From contig NZ_CM001974.1 of assembly GCF_000406105.1 (NCBI RefSeq), forward strand, positions 2,807,442 to 2,871,441: a stretch of 64,000 nucleotides of DNA. The letters are read 5' to 3'. The notes under the pieces are model-generated. The model was given only the letters and a program-made list of their open reading frames with translations. It did no database searches and was not told the origin of the DNA. The position numbers and the translations under genes were made by a program. The DNA comes from Dickeya chrysanthemi NCPPB 402. GTDB lineage: Bacteria; Pseudomonadota; Gammaproteobacteria; Enterobacterales; Enterobacteriaceae. Positions 29,065-38,696 of the stretch are shown here, in pieces; the stretch's first letter is position 1; each line of letters starts with the position of its first letter.

Positions 29065-29604
29065 TTAACTTGACTGATTGATAATCAACTGGCCGTTGCG
29101 ATCGAGCGGGATACGTGTACCGGGATCGCGATCCATCCGGATTTTGCCTTCCTGATCGCCGATTTTGTAGGTGACATCATAGCCCAGCACTTTCTGCGAT
29201 TTATCATACACCGTCTGGCAGCGCTGCTGCGTAGAGGTGGTGGTATCGCCGTCCTGCATTTTTCCCTGCACCTGATTACCTGCATAGCCACCGGCCAGCG
29301 CGCCGGCGACCGTGGCTACATCGTTCCCTCGCCCGCCGCCGAATTGATGACCCAGCACACCGCCGGCAACCGCACCCAGCAGCGACCCGGCGATACGATT
29401 CTCGTCCTGTACCGGCTGACGATGCGTCACCGTGACGTTACGGCATTCCTGACGTGGTGTTTTTACGGTTTCTTTAATGGGGGTAGCCGCCAGCACCTGG
29501 GCAAACTGCGGTCTGGATGCAAACACATCCAGACTGGCAACGGCCGCCACGCCCAGAGCAGCAGCCATACCGATACCCACACCCGCTAACATTGACTTGT
29601 TCAC
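29065..29604 (-). CDS. ycfJ: Glycine-zipper envelope protein YcfJ
   Basis: 179 residues, the length of E. coli YcfJ, if translation begins at the GTG at 29602-29604. AGGAGG lies 6 bases upstream of that GTG, and the resulting VNKSMLAGVGIGMAAALGVAAVASL matches the E. coli start. The frame is open further up to 29667 but that extension is unsupported. After the N-terminal hydrophobic segment come IAGSLLGAVAGGVLGHQFGGG and VATVAGALAGGYAGNQ, a Gly-zipper 2TM-type repeat. Function unknown; envelope location inferred. It is downstream of ndh, as in E. coli, but 366 bases away. Confidence 0.9.
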   Translation of the reverse strand: MNKSMLAGVGIGMAAALGVAAVASLDVFASRPQFAQVLAATPIKETVKTPRQECRNVTVTHRQPVQDENRIAGSLLGAVAGGVLGHQFGGGRGNDVATVAGALAGGYAGNQVQGKMQDGDTTTSTQQRCQTVYDKSQKVLGYDVTYKIGDQEGKIRMDRDPGTRIPLDRNGQLIINQSS

Positions 29605-29970
29605 AGGAGACCTCCTGAATAAATAATCACGCATCTTCCATCTCACCCGCTGCGCCTTTAACGACACATGACAAGGTGATGATTGACCCGAAACCCACTA
29701 CCGGGGCGCGGTGTGCGCGCTACACCGCCCGATGTGATGAAGTCTGCCTAATCCCCCCAGCACTCTCAATCGGATTACTACCTCAAAAAGGTTGCACAGA
29801 TAACAAAACTGTCACGTTTGAGAGTTTTCTTACCTTTAGTTGGCGTTAGAGCAATATTTTATTCTGAAATAAACACAATGCGGAAAATCATAGCCGCCAG
29901 ACGGCGGCGAGAATGGAACATTGCCCGCCAGACGGCGGACAATCGGGAGGCAACGACGGGTAATATCGCC
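29605..29970. other. Intergenic region ycfJ/ndh with twin hairpins
   Basis: 366 bases. Near ndh, CCGCCAGACGGCGG occurs twice (29894-29907 and 29925-29938), each copy a hairpin with loop AGAC; the first extends to GCCGCC/GGCGGC and in the ndh direction is followed by TATGATTTT. They may terminate ndh transcription. The AT-rich part from 29780 to 29880 probably contains the ycfJ promoter. Confidence 0.5.
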
Positions 29971-31278
29971 TTAGTGCAGTTTAAGACGCGGGCGGATAAC
30001 CCGATTAATGCTGCCGACCAGCATCATCAGGCCCGTTTTGAGGTAGCCATGCAGAGCAATCTGGTGCATGCGGTACAGCGAAATATAAACGAAACGCGCA
30101 ATGCGCCCTTCCACCATCACCGAACCGCGCATCAGGTTACCCATCAGACTGCCGACGGTGCTGAATTTAGACAAGGACACCAGCGAACCGTGGTCTTTGT
30201 AAACATAGGGTTTCATCGGCTGATCGCTCAGCAACGCCAGAATGTTGCTGTAACAACGTGACGCCATCTGATGCGCCGCCTGAGCGCGCGGCGGTACAAA
30301 GCCGCCACCCGGCTGAGGGCAGGAAGCGCAATCGCCGATGGCGAAAATCGCCGGGTCGCGCGTAGTCTGTAACGTCGGTTCCACCACCAATTGGTTAATA
30401 CGGTTGGTTTCCAAACCGGCGATGTCTTTCATGGCGTCAGCAGCTTTAATGCCGGCGGCCCACACCATCAGGTCGGCGTCGATAAATTCACCGTCTTTGG
30501 TATTCAGGCCGCCCTGCTCGGCGCTGGTTACCATAGTTTGGGTCAACACGCGAACCCCGAGTTGGGTCAGCTCATGGTGCGCGGCAGCGGAAATACGCGG
30601 CGGCAATGCCGGCAGAATACGCTCGCCCGCCTCTACCAACGTCACGTTCAGTGCCTGATTACTGAGGCTGTCAAAACCGTAGCTGTGCAATTGCTTGACC
30701 GCATTATGCAACTCGGCGGACAGTTCCACGCCAGTGGCACCACCGCCGACAATCGCAATATTGACCTTCTCTTGTTCGCCCTGAGAAGCGGAGAATTTGA
30801 GGAACAGGTTGAGCATTTCGTTATGAAAACGGCGGGCCTGTTTCGGGTTATCCAGGAAAATACAGTGATCTTTGACACCGGCGGTGCCGAAGTCGTTAGA
30901 GGTACTGCCCAGCGCCACCACCAGAATGTCATACGACAGCGAGCGGGCCGCCACCAGCAATTCTCCCTGGTCGTCGCGGATTTCAGCCAACTGGATGGTG
31001 CGCTGTTCACGGTCAATGTCAATAAGGGAACCCAGTTGGAAGTTGAAATGATGGTTACGGGCATGCGCCAGATAGCTCAGTGCATCCATATCGTCATCCA
31101 GCGAGCCGGTCGCCACTTCGTGCAACAGCGGTTTCCACAGATGGCTGTGATTACGATCCACCAGTGTGATTTCCGCTTTATTTTTGCGGCCCAGCTTGCG
31201 CCCCAGGCTGGTGGCCAGTTCCAATCCCCCGGCGCCACCGCCGACAATCACGATTTTCTTGATTGGCAATGATGTCAA
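29971..31278 (-). CDS. ndh: Type II NADH:quinone oxidoreductase Ndh
   Basis: 435 residues (E. coli 434). Non-proton-pumping FAD enzyme on the inner face of the cytoplasmic membrane that passes electrons from NADH to ubiquinone. The FAD loop [16 protein letters not shown] is at the N terminus and the NADH loop [18 protein letters not shown] near residue 175; [10 protein letters not shown] and the Arg-rich C-terminal membrane-binding helices follow. A perfect FNR box lies about 150 bases upstream, consistent with anaerobic repression. Confidence 0.96.
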   Translation of the reverse strand: MTSLPIKKIVIVGGGAGGLELATSLGRKLGRKNKAEITLVDRNHSHLWKPLLHEVATGSLDDDMDALSYLAHARNHHFNFQLGSLIDIDREQRTIQLAEIRDDQGELLVAARSLSYDILVVALGSTSNDFGTAGVKDHCIFLDNPKQARRFHNEMLNLFLKFSASQGEQEKVNIAIVGGGATGVELSAELHNAVKQLHSYGFDSLSNQALNVTLVEAGERILPALPPRISAAAHHELTQLGVRVLTQTMVTSAEQGGLNTKDGEFIDADLMVWAAGIKAADAMKDIAGLETNRINQLVVEPTLQTTRDPAIFAIGDCASCPQPGGGFVPPRAQAAHQMASRCYSNILALLSDQPMKPYVYKDHGSLVSLSKFSTVGSLMGNLMRGSVMVEGRIARFVYISLYRMHQIALHGYLKTGLMMLVGSINRVIRPRLKLH

Positions 31279-31426
31279 AATGACCCCCTGAAAATTTGTG
31301 AACCAACAGTTAATAAAGGGTAAAAAACAATATCCTTGAATTACATATGGTTATGTCACAACAAATTGGATATTTGTGATGAGGATAACATGTAAGGTCA
31401 TTTGGTCATACCAAAATTGATTTATA

Positions 31427-31440
31427 TCAATTTACTTTAA
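31427..31440. promoter_or_regulatory. FNR box upstream of ndh
   Basis: TTGATTTATATCAA is an exact TTGAT-N4-ATCAA match. In E. coli FNR represses ndh from similar sites under anaerobic conditions. Confidence 0.75.
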
Positions 31441-31570
31441 TTACAGATTGTCGACCTGAAAAATTAGACTTTGATAACCAAGGGGTTAGCATAAAAGTGC
31501 GGCGGAGGGGAAATAAGCCGCCGGCCCCAAGGTACGGGCCGGACAGCCATGAAAAGCAGGGAGGAAACGA

Positions 31571-32113
31571 TCAGCCCAGCGACTTAAAGGCCTTGATGCG
31601 TTGCAGATGCGAAGAAATATCACGGAACTTGTGGCCTTCAGTCTCGTTCCAGATTACCTCGTAATATTCACCCAGCAACTGGGCGCTACGCTGGTTGTCC
31701 AGCCTATCATCATGCCGCGACAGCACGACCATGCAGCGATCGCGGTTTTTTTCACGGAAATTCTCCACGCACTTGGTGGCGATATCGGCGTATTCTTCCG
31801 GGCGATCGATTTTACCGGCCATATTTTCTTGCGGGAACAGATTGGGGTTGAACATCACCTGGCGAATATCGCACAGAAAACCGATGCGTTCAGCCCAGAA
31901 TCCCCCCAGCCCGACACCGCAAATCAGCGGGCGATTATCTGTATTCAATTGCAGCATCTTGTCGACTTCCCGAAGCAAATGCTGCATGTCATGGCGCGGA
32001 TGCAGGGTGCTGTAGCTCACCAGTCGGACATCCGGGTCGATGAACTGCAACTGCAGCACTTTCTCATGATTACCCGGACTGCTTGAATCAAAACCGTGCA
32101 AATAGATGATCAT
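31571..32113 (-). CDS. ycfP: YqiA/YcfP-like alpha/beta-fold protein
   Basis: 180 residues, the E. coli YcfP length, from the ATG at 32111-32113 ([18 protein letters not shown]). The frame is open to 32152, but that would add a non-conserved tail. The YLHGFDSS start and the [16 protein letters not shown] nucleophile-elbow region show an alpha/beta-hydrolase fold in which the usual GxSxG reads GVGLGG, so the catalytic Ser is not evident. Enzyme activity is unproven. It is last in the hinT-ycfL-lpoB-thiK-nagZ-ycfP run. Confidence 0.9.
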   Translation of the reverse strand: MIIYLHGFDSSSPGNHEKVLQLQFIDPDVRLVSYSTLHPRHDMQHLLREVDKMLQLNTDNRPLICGVGLGGFWAERIGFLCDIRQVMFNPNLFPQENMAGKIDRPEEYADIATKCVENFREKNRDRCMVVLSRHDDRLDNQRSAQLLGEYYEVIWNETEGHKFRDISSHLQRIKAFKSLG

Positions 32114-32148
32114 CTGTGCCTTCCTTCCAGCCTTGTTTAACGGGTGAC

Positions 32149-33174
32149 TCAACCGGCGGCTTTATGTGCCTGCCAGCGTTCACTCAGTGCCGTCAACTGC
32201 GACGTCGCCTGCTTCCAGCGCGATGAATTCAGCAGTTCCCGACGCGTGATCACGCCCCGATGATAAAGCGTCTCCAGACCCGGTACTTTGACCGGAGACA
32301 GATTATCCAATACGCTGATTGCCCCCTGCCGTTGATTGCAGACCAGGATCATATCGCAGCCGGCATCCAGCGCCGCCTGGGCGCGCTCGGCATAACCGCC
32401 CATCACCGCGGCCCCCTTCATCGACAGGTCATCCGAGAAGATGATACCGCCGAATCCCAGTTCCTGACGCAGTACCTGCCGCAGCCAGTACGGCGACCCA
32501 CTGGCCGGACGAGGATCGGCATCGCTATAAATCACATGCGCCGGCATAACGGCATCTAACTGTTGCCGGGCAATCAAATCCCGGAAGACCCGCATATCCC
32601 GCTCACGAATCTGCGCCAGCGGGCGCTCGTCTCGCGGTGTTTCCTTATGGGAATCCGCCGTTACCGCACCGTGGCCGGGGAAATGCTTGCCTGTCGCCTT
32701 CATCCCTGCCGTGCGCATACCGGTGATAAAACGCTCCGCCACGGCCAGCAAGGTATCCGGGTCGTCGTGGAAAGCACGATCGCCAATTGCGGCGCTCTGG
32801 TGGCCCACATCCAGCACCGGCGCAAAACTGATATCAATATCCAGGGCAGTCATCTCCGCCGCCATCACCCAGCCGGCGTCTTCAGCCAGTTGCTGCGCCT
32901 GCGCCAGCGAATTCAACGCAGCAAACGACTGCGCAGCCGGCAGTGCGGTAAAACCGTTACGGAACCGCTGTACCCGGCCGCCTTCCTGATCGACCGCCAC
33001 CACCAGCCGTTCACGCGAGGCACGACGTATTTGACGCACCAATTCCGCCAGTTGGTCGACATCGTGAAAATTACGGCTGAACAGGATCACGCCGCCGACC
33101 AGCGGGTGCGCCAGCACCTCGCGATCTTCCGCGTCCAGCTCATAGCCAGCCACATCTAACATTAACGGACCCAC
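32149..33174 (-). CDS. nagZ: Beta-N-acetylhexosaminidase NagZ
   Basis: 341 residues, as in E. coli, if the GTG at 33172-33174 is used ([17 protein letters not shown]); AGAGG lies just upstream. The in-frame extension to 33243 is not conserved. NagZ removes GlcNAc from anhydro-muropeptides in the cytoplasm, feeding NagK and influencing ampC induction where present. GH3 motifs: [11 protein letters not shown], the flexible loop [18 protein letters not shown] with catalytic His and Asp, and the nucleophile Asp in IFSDDLSM. Confidence 0.94.
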   Translation of the reverse strand: MGPLMLDVAGYELDAEDREVLAHPLVGGVILFSRNFHDVDQLAELVRQIRRASRERLVVAVDQEGGRVQRFRNGFTALPAAQSFAALNSLAQAQQLAEDAGWVMAAEMTALDIDISFAPVLDVGHQSAAIGDRAFHDDPDTLLAVAERFITGMRTAGMKATGKHFPGHGAVTADSHKETPRDERPLAQIRERDMRVFRDLIARQQLDAVMPAHVIYSDADPRPASGSPYWLRQVLRQELGFGGIIFSDDLSMKGAAVMGGYAERAQAALDAGCDMILVCNQRQGAISVLDNLSPVKVPGLETLYHRGVITRRELLNSSRWKQATSQLTALSERWQAHKAAG

Positions 33175-33240
33175 AAAAACCTCTTTTGTTAATTGCACAT
33201 CGCTCTGGTTGTCAAACCGCTTACACGGCCGTCCCGGCGG

Positions 33241-33295
33241 CACTATTCCGTCGTATCACACACTATTCCGTCGCATCACGCACTGTCGCACCACG
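33241..33295. repeat. 20-bp tandem duplication spanning the thiK stop
   Basis: CACTATTCCGTCGTATCACA at 33241-33260 is followed by a near copy at 33261-33280 and a shortened third copy at 33281-33295. The thiK stop codon lies at 33263-33265 in the second copy. Confidence 0.75.
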
Positions 33296-34132
33296 CAGCG
33301 CATCGGCCGTCTGCCGGTAATACGCCTCGCCGGTCTGTCGCCAACGGACTTCGAACCACATCAACACCAGATAATCCGCCCAATATTGCCAGCGCGCCAC
33401 CTGTCGCCGCAATGATGTCGGGCGCATGCCGCGCCAGTGGCGGCAGTAGGCGTGTAAAAAATCCTGTTGCTGTGCGTCATTGAGTTCACCACTCCGGAAC
33501 AGCAACGCCAGCTCTAGTCCGATATCGCCATCCGCCGCATATTCCCAGTCAATCAGCCGCCAGCCGTTATCGGTACGCAGCAGATTGCCGGGATGGACAT
33601 CCAGATGCAGCGGCGCAATCAATAGCGGCGGCGGCAACGGTTTATCGATAAGTCGCCGGCAGGCGCGCTGCAGCCGCGGCGCACGTCGGGTCGGGTCCAT
33701 ATTCTGCCAGTGGTGCGCTATCAGGCGTTTCAATGGTAGCGGATAGCCATAACGCGGCAGATGGTGCAGGCGCGCCATTAACGCCGCTAACTGCCCTTGC
33801 GCCAGCGCCGCCGAAAATTGCGCGCCATCGGCGGGTTCGCCCGCCAGCCATGGCACCAATAACCAGCCATTACGCCAGCACACCGGATGAGGCGCCAACG
33901 ACTGCCCGCGCAATTTACGCAGCACATGAAACTCACGCTGCCGGGACGTCCCCAACTGTCGTCCCTGCGGCGTTTCTCCACGCGCCAGCCACAGCCCGGC
34001 CGGAGAATGTACGCGCCAGCTCTGCTGGCTCAGCCCGGAAACCGGCTGTAAATGAAAACCGGCGGTTGCTACCGCCGGCAGAACCTGCTGTAGCAGCGCG
34101 CTTAGCGCATCACTGCTGGCGAACCGTACCAT
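33263..34132 (-). CDS. thiK: Thiamine kinase ThiK
   Basis: 289 residues (E. coli 274). Phosphorylates thiamine to thiamine monophosphate for salvage. APH-type kinase fold: PLHLDVHPGNLL is the catalytic loop, LIDWEYAADGDIGLELA the metal-binding site. The ATG at 34132 gives MVRFASSDALSALL; a TTG 15 bases earlier is also possible. The start lies within the end of lpoB. The C terminus ends in a small tandem duplication. Confidence 0.88.
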   Translation of the reverse strand: MVRFASSDALSALLQQVLPAVATAGFHLQPVSGLSQQSWRVHSPAGLWLARGETPQGRQLGTSRQREFHVLRKLRGQSLAPHPVCWRNGWLLVPWLAGEPADGAQFSAALAQGQLAALMARLHHLPRYGYPLPLKRLIAHHWQNMDPTRRAPRLQRACRRLIDKPLPPPLLIAPLHLDVHPGNLLRTDNGWRLIDWEYAADGDIGLELALLFRSGELNDAQQQDFLHAYCRHWRGMRPTSLRRQVARWQYWADYLVLMWFEVRWRQTGEAYYRQTADALRGATVRDATE

Positions 34133-34703
34133 TGCCGGACCAGACAATCTCGCCGGTCTGCACCAGCATCAGTTGCATCGACAAATCCGGTGATTTCACG
34201 TCTCCGCTGGCATCGGCATACAGCACATACTGCGCACCGACATACCGGGCCAGCCCCACCGCTTTGCTACGCGATTCCAGGCTATCCTCTTCCGATAACC
34301 CCAACGACTGCCGGGCCACCCCCAACTGCTCACGCGAGACCATAGTAAACTGCCCGGCTGCCGTCAGCGCGTTGTACAGCGCCGTCGTCGCCTGCGAGGT
34401 CTGCAGCGAACCGTTGGTGTTATTTTTAAGCTTGTTCAACAGCAGAATGCTGCCTTTGGCGATGCCGTCGGTTTTCACCATCTGCCCTACCAGCGGCGTC
34501 ACCGCAGCAGACCAGTTCAATACCGGCACCTGAATTTTCGGTGGCGTCGGCAACGGTTGACTTTCCGACGGCGGCAACGACGGTTTTACCGGTGTAGGAG
34601 GCACGGCCGGCTCGATGGCGGCGGGTTGTTCCGTTTGCTGCACCTGACTGCTACAGCCTGCCATCACCAGCGCCATCAGCACGACGCCAAGATATTTTTT
34701 CAT
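34110..34703 (-). CDS. lpoB: Outer-membrane lipoprotein activator LpoB
   Basis: 197 residues (E. coli 213). Activates the bifunctional synthase PBP1B from the outer membrane. MKKYLGVVLMALVMAGC is a lipoprotein signal; then a Pro-rich flexible linker (PAVPPTPVKPSLPPSESQPLPTP, residues about 35-60) and a globular TolB-like domain. The shortened length lies mostly in the linker. The ATG at 34701-34703 is preferred over an upstream in-frame one. Confidence 0.92.
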   Translation of the reverse strand: MKKYLGVVLMALVMAGCSSQVQQTEQPAAIEPAVPPTPVKPSLPPSESQPLPTPPKIQVPVLNWSAAVTPLVGQMVKTDGIAKGSILLLNKLKNNTNGSLQTSQATTALYNALTAAGQFTMVSREQLGVARQSLGLSEEDSLESRSKAVGLARYVGAQYVLYADASGDVKSPDLSMQLMLVQTGEIVWSGNGTVRQQ

Positions 34704-34724
34704 GTCTGTCCTCTCAATCACGCA

Positions 34725-35108
34725 TCAGAGAAAAAGATAAAGCCGCACCTGGCTGGCCGCCGGATTGGCATGCGTGGACACAAGGGAGATATCCGTATGG
34801 GCAGGGATCACTACCGTCTGGCTAACATCCAGCGGCGACACATCCAACCCTTGCTGATCATACCAGTAAAAGCGATAGTGCAGCGTCACCGGCTTTCCCG
34901 ATGTATTGCCGACACGAGCCGATGCCTGCTGACCTGCACTGCCACGCGACAGCGACGGACGAGAAGCGCTAATGCCGGCCGCCACTATCGAAGCGTCCAG
35001 CACCAGCGTCTGTTTGGCATTAATGTTCAGGCCGGCCGTCCTGCTGCATCCGGTAAGCGACATCCCCAGCAGCAAAGCGACCATTACGCCCGATAAAAAT
35101 ACGCGCAT
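34725..35108 (-). CDS. ycfL: Lipoprotein YcfL
   Basis: 127 residues (E. coli 125). LLGMSLTGC is a lipobox. The DUF1425 body contains RVGNTSGKPVTLHYRFYWYD and is probably periplasmic. No function is established. It lies between hinT (7 bases upstream) and lpoB. Confidence 0.9.
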   Translation of the reverse strand: MRVFLSGVMVALLLGMSLTGCSRTAGLNINAKQTLVLDASIVAAGISASRPSLSRGSAGQQASARVGNTSGKPVTLHYRFYWYDQQGLDVSPLDVSQTVVIPAHTDISLVSTHANPAASQVRLYLFL

Positions 35109-35115
35109 AACCGCA

Positions 35116-35466
35116 TCAACCGGCCAGCAACGGCCCCAGCGGGCGACCGCCCAGCAGATGCATATGGATGTGATACACCTCCTGCCCGCCGTGGCGATTG
35201 CAGTTAATGATCAGACGGTAACCGTCATCCGCAATACCTTCCTGACGGGCAAGGCTGCCCGCAACGGTGATCATGCGGCCCAGCGCGGCTTCGTGCTCTG
35301 GCGCGGTGTCATTCACGGTGGGAATCAGCACATTCGGCACAATCAGAATGTGGGTGGGAGTTCGTGGCGCAATGTCGCGAAAGGCCGTCACCAGTTCGTC
35401 CTGATAGATGATATCGGCGGGGATTTCCCGACGAATGATTTTACTGAAAATGGTTTCTTCAGCCAT
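35116..35466 (-). CDS. hinT: HIT-family purine nucleoside phosphoramidase HinT
   Basis: 116 residues (E. coli 119). Hydrolyses adenosine 5'-phosphoramidates. The histidine triad is in [11 protein letters not shown], near residue 100. It heads the run leading to lpoB and nagZ, as in E. coli. Confidence 0.95.
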   Translation of the reverse strand: MAEETIFSKIIRREIPADIIYQDELVTAFRDIAPRTPTHILIVPNVLIPTVNDTAPEHEAALGRMITVAGSLARQEGIADDGYRLIINCNRHGGQEVYHIHMHLLGGRPLGPLLAG

Positions 35467-35581
35467 AACACTGTTCCTTCAAAAATGAGCGCTCTTGCGC
35501 GATGCGGCTTGCAGTATGAGTGATAAATCCAATACTTTTCAACTCCCTATTGTCGGCGCTTGCCGTGCTTTGTCACCGGCG

Positions 35582-36643
35582 TTACACCGCGAAAAACGAC
35601 GCCGACATTCCCAGCGAACATCCGGCATCGGTAATTTTCCGCCACTCCCCCTCGGAAATGGCGATGCCGTCAGCCAGTCGTTGCCGGCTGACCTGTCGCT
35701 CCGGTTCCCCGGCGACCAGAATCGGTACGGCCGGGTCCGACACCCGCGACGCACGAACGTACGCCAACATGGCATCATACTCCTGTTGCAGCCACGCCAT
35801 CCCCACCAGTTTCGTCGGGTCAATCAGGATTGTAGTCATATTGTTCACGATGGCGCCTTCACGCGGATTACCCGGATGAATAGTGCCGCCGCCGGAAAGA
35901 ATGCCCGCCAGTAACTCGGCGGCCAGAATCAGACCACCGCCCTTGTGACGCGCAATCGGCAACAATGCGCCGGTTTGCTCACCTTCCCACATCACCCGAG
36001 GATCGGCGCTCGGGCGACCGTCACGATCCAGCATCACCGGTTCATCAAAGGTTTTCCCTGCCAGCCAGGCGACGCGCGTTTTACCCAGCGCCACCATGCT
36101 GGTGGCGAAATCCAGAATAAAATCAGGGTTGTTATCACTGCCCGGAAACGCAATACAAATCGGATTGGTGCCAAAACGGGCATCGCTGCCGGAAAACGGC
36201 GCCACTAACGGCGCGATATCACTGACATTAACGAAATGGACAGAAATCAGGCCAGCCTGCGCCGCCATTTCACCATACGTCCCGATCCGCCCCAAATGAC
36301 AGGTTGACGACAGCGTCATCAGGCAAACGCCGGTGGTTTTCACGCGAGCGATCGCCGCCTGCATCGCTTCACGGCCGGTGCGCTGCCCAAATCCGCGATC
36401 GCCGGCGAATTGCAGTATCGCACCGCCATCCTGCACCAACCGGGCCGGCGTGTTGGGATGCATGGTGCCTGCGGCGATAAAGTTAACGTATTCCGGCAAC
36501 ATGCCGACGCCATGACTGTCATGCCCTTTGAGGTTCGCACCGACAAGATGGTGCGCCACGCACTCGGCTTCATCGTGATCACATCCCGTATGGCGTAACA
36601 GCTCATAGGCTATCTGCGTTAAACGCTCAGCTGAAATCTGCAT
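35582..36643 (-). CDS. hcxB: Malate/L-lactate dehydrogenase family oxidoreductase (HcxB/YbiC-like)
   Basis: 353 residues (E. coli YbiC 361). NAD(P)-dependent oxidation of 2-hydroxy acids is expected. Motifs: LKGHDSHGVGMLPEY with the catalytic-region His, DARFGTNPICIAFPG, DFATSMVALGKTRVAW and HKGGGLILAAELLAGILSGG. GAGGG precedes the ATG. In E. coli fhuE lies between hinT and ptsG; here this gene takes that position. The preferred substrate is not known. Confidence 0.85.
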   Translation of the reverse strand: MQISAERLTQIAYELLRHTGCDHDEAECVAHHLVGANLKGHDSHGVGMLPEYVNFIAAGTMHPNTPARLVQDGGAILQFAGDRGFGQRTGREAMQAAIARVKTTGVCLMTLSSTCHLGRIGTYGEMAAQAGLISVHFVNVSDIAPLVAPFSGSDARFGTNPICIAFPGSDNNPDFILDFATSMVALGKTRVAWLAGKTFDEPVMLDRDGRPSADPRVMWEGEQTGALLPIARHKGGGLILAAELLAGILSGGGTIHPGNPREGAIVNNMTTILIDPTKLVGMAWLQQEYDAMLAYVRASRVSDPAVPILVAGEPERQVSRQRLADGIAISEGEWRKITDAGCSLGMSASFFAV

Positions 36644-36883
36644 CCTGTTCCCTCGAAAAAAGTGATGTTGTGATACGCCGCTGATGGACGATGTTGTTAT
36701 TCCAACGAATGTTGTTATTCCAACGATATTGTTGTTCCAACGATATTGTTATTCAGTGCGGCGGTGATTATCGCGCCGTCGCCATGACAACGGAGGTATC
36801 GCGCACGACAGCGTCAATCATCCTACTGCCGAACTTCCTGCGAAGGGAAACGATTCTGCCTTGGCCGGCGGAATTCAGGATGT
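36644..36883. other. Upstream region of hcxB
   Basis: 240 bases. It contains the 17-base tandem repeat described separately and presumably the promoter of the leftward hcxB gene. A 64-codon rightward frame across the repeat is not supported. Confidence 0.5.
36688..36756. repeat. Four-copy 17-18 bp tandem repeat
   Basis: Units ACGATGTTGTTATTCCA, an 18-base variant, ACGATATTGTTGTTCCA and ACGATATTGTTATTCAG follow head to tail at 36688, 36705, 36723 and 36740. It lies about 45 bases upstream of the hcxB start, in its likely promoter or leader. Confidence 0.85.
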
Positions 36884-36907
36884 AAAAAAGGGGCCGTAGC
36901 CCCTTTT
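36884..36907 (-). terminator. Intrinsic terminator of ptsG
   Basis: Read leftward, GGGGC-TACG-GCCCC is followed by six T. It lies 39 bases beyond the ptsG stop; with A runs on the other side it would also work rightward. Confidence 0.85.
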
Positions 36908-36945
36908 CGTCAACTCCCGGTCATCCGTCACGAGTGACGGAGATA

Positions 36946-38379
36946 TCAGTGGTTACGGATGTAATCATCCATATCGGTTTTCAGGTTGTCGGACCGGGTA
37001 CCGAAGATGGCCTGAACACCAGAACCCGCAACGACCACGCCCGCCGCACCCAGCTTCTTCAGCTCGGCCTGGTCAACCTTGGCTACATCGCTCACGCTAA
37101 CACGCAGACGAGTGATGCAGGCATCCAGATTGGTGATGTTGTCTTTACCACCGAACGCAGACACCAGAGACGCCGCCATTTCAGAACTCTCCTGGGTAGT
37201 CTGTTCAGCCGCAGACTCTTCACGACCCGGCGTTTTCAGATCCAGTTTGGCGATCAGCACGCGGAATATCGTGTAGTACACCGCGGCGTAGCACAGACCA
37301 ACAATCGGGAACAGCCACAGTTTGCTGCCGTTGCCGCTCAGCACGATGAAGTCGATCAGGCCGTGAGAGAAGCTGGTGCCGTCGCGCATGCCGAGCAGGA
37401 TACAGATCGGAAACGCCAGACCGGCCAGCACGGCGTGGATGACATACAGAATCGGCGCCACGAAGATGAAGGAGAACTCGATAGGTTCGGTAATACCGGT
37501 CAGGAATGCGGTCAGCGCAGCGGAGATCATGATACCGCCCACTTTGGCACGGTTCTCCGGTTTAGCCGAATGCCAGATAGCCAATGCGGCAGCCGGCAAG
37601 CCATACATCTTGAACAGGAAACCGCCGGACAGTTTGCCCGCCGTCGGGTCGCCCGCCATATAGCGCGGAATGTCGCCGTGGAACACCTGACCAGCGGCGT
37701 TGGTGAATTCCCCTACCTGCATCTGGAAAGGTACGTTCCAGATATGGTGCAGACCGAACGGCACCAGGCTACGTTCAACAATACCGTAGATACCGAACGC
37801 CAGCACCGGGTTCTGGTAAGCAGCCCAGTGTGAGAAAGCCTGAATCGCGCTCCCTACCGGCGGCCAAATGAACGACAGCACAACACCGGTGATGATGGCG
37901 GTCAAACCGGAAATAATCGGTACGAAACGTTTACCGGCAAAGAAGCCCAGGTATTCCGGCAGCCGAATGCGGTAAAAACGGTTGAACATGTAAGCGGCAA
38001 TCGCACCGGCGATAATCCCCCCCAACACGCCGGTATCGGCCATGTGGTTAGCGGCGATATCTGCCGGCGACATATGCAGCACCAGCGGCGCGACCACAGC
38101 CATGGTTTTCACCATGATGCCGTAAGCCACCACCGCAGCCAGCGCAGATACGCCGTCATTATTGGTAAAGCCAAGCGCCACGCCAATGGCGAAAATCAGC
38201 GGCATATTGGCAAAAACCGAATCGCCCGCCTGCGCCATCACGCTGGAAACCACTGCCGGCAGCCAGCTGAAGTTGGCCGACCCGACGCCCAGCAGAATAC
38301 CGGCGATAGGCAGCACGGACACTGGCAGCATCAGCGATTTACCTACTTTTTGCAGGTTTGCAAATGCATTCTTAAACAT
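36946..38379 (-). CDS. ptsG: PTS glucose-specific EIICB component PtsG
   Basis: 477 residues, the E. coli length. Takes up and phosphorylates glucose. The membrane EIIC domain (about 1-380) opens [27 protein letters not shown]; the cytoplasmic EIIB domain carries the phospho-accepting Cys in [11 protein letters not shown] near residue 421. The leader keeps the SgrS pairing site and an Mlc operator lies further up, so control by sugar stress and glucose is expected. It is a single-gene unit with its own terminator. Confidence 0.97.
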   Translation of the reverse strand: MFKNAFANLQKVGKSLMLPVSVLPIAGILLGVGSANFSWLPAVVSSVMAQAGDSVFANMPLIFAIGVALGFTNNDGVSALAAVVAYGIMVKTMAVVAPLVLHMSPADIAANHMADTGVLGGIIAGAIAAYMFNRFYRIRLPEYLGFFAGKRFVPIISGLTAIITGVVLSFIWPPVGSAIQAFSHWAAYQNPVLAFGIYGIVERSLVPFGLHHIWNVPFQMQVGEFTNAAGQVFHGDIPRYMAGDPTAGKLSGGFLFKMYGLPAAALAIWHSAKPENRAKVGGIMISAALTAFLTGITEPIEFSFIFVAPILYVIHAVLAGLAFPICILLGMRDGTSFSHGLIDFIVLSGNGSKLWLFPIVGLCYAAVYYTIFRVLIAKLDLKTPGREESAAEQTTQESSEMAASLVSAFGGKDNITNLDACITRLRVSVSDVAKVDQAELKKLGAAGVVVAGSGVQAIFGTRSDNLKTDMDDYIRNH

Positions 38380-38383
38380 AATA

Positions 38384-38402
38384 GAGAGTGCTCCTGAGTA
38401 AT
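38384..38402 (-). promoter_or_regulatory. Conserved SgrS small-RNA target in the ptsG leader
   Basis: The mRNA reads TACTCAGGAGCACTCTC directly before the AUG, identical to the E. coli segment that pairs with SgrS and contains the ribosome site. Conservation suggests Hfq-dependent repression under glucose-phosphate stress. Confidence 0.75.
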
Positions 38403-38480
38403 AGTGCTTCTACTTCTGATAGTTCGCATGAAGGTGGGGAGGTCATCCTTCACGCGGTCGGGATGTGATATGCATCCTCA

Positions 38481-38507
38481 TTAATTTTTACGCAGAGTAA
38501 AATAAAT
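38481..38507 (-). promoter_or_regulatory. Mlc operator upstream of ptsG
   Basis: The leftward strand reads TATTTTACTCTGCGTAAAAA, very close to the AT-flanked E. coli Mlc sites of the PTS genes. It lies about 110 bases before the start codon. A CRP-like TTTGATAGCAGTCACG follows at 38521-38536. Confidence 0.65.
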
Positions 38508-38520
38508 GTTGCACCAAATG

Positions 38521-38536
38521 TTTGATAGCAGTCACG
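38521..38536. promoter_or_regulatory. CRP-like site upstream of ptsG
   Basis: TTTGA-N6-TCACG resembles TGTGA-N6-TCACA with two mismatches, at a distance suited to activation of ptsG next to the Mlc site. Confidence 0.4.
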
Positions 38537-38696
38537 TTTCAACTCATGGGAAACCCACGTTACTATCAGAAGTCTTATGGTTTGTGATCTAACGCTAAAA
38601 ACAACCCCAGCCACAGTGCCGATGAAACAGAAAATAGCAGGGGTTATTAGCGATTAATTACGAAGCCAAAAAAAACTCGCGTATTCTCAACCAGGA

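Noticed and set aside
30391..31272. 293-codon rightward frame
   Set aside because: Fully antisense to ndh; its sequence has no recognisable domain.
36691..36885. 64-codon frame over the 17-bp repeat
   Set aside because: Its start is made of repeat units and it has no family features.
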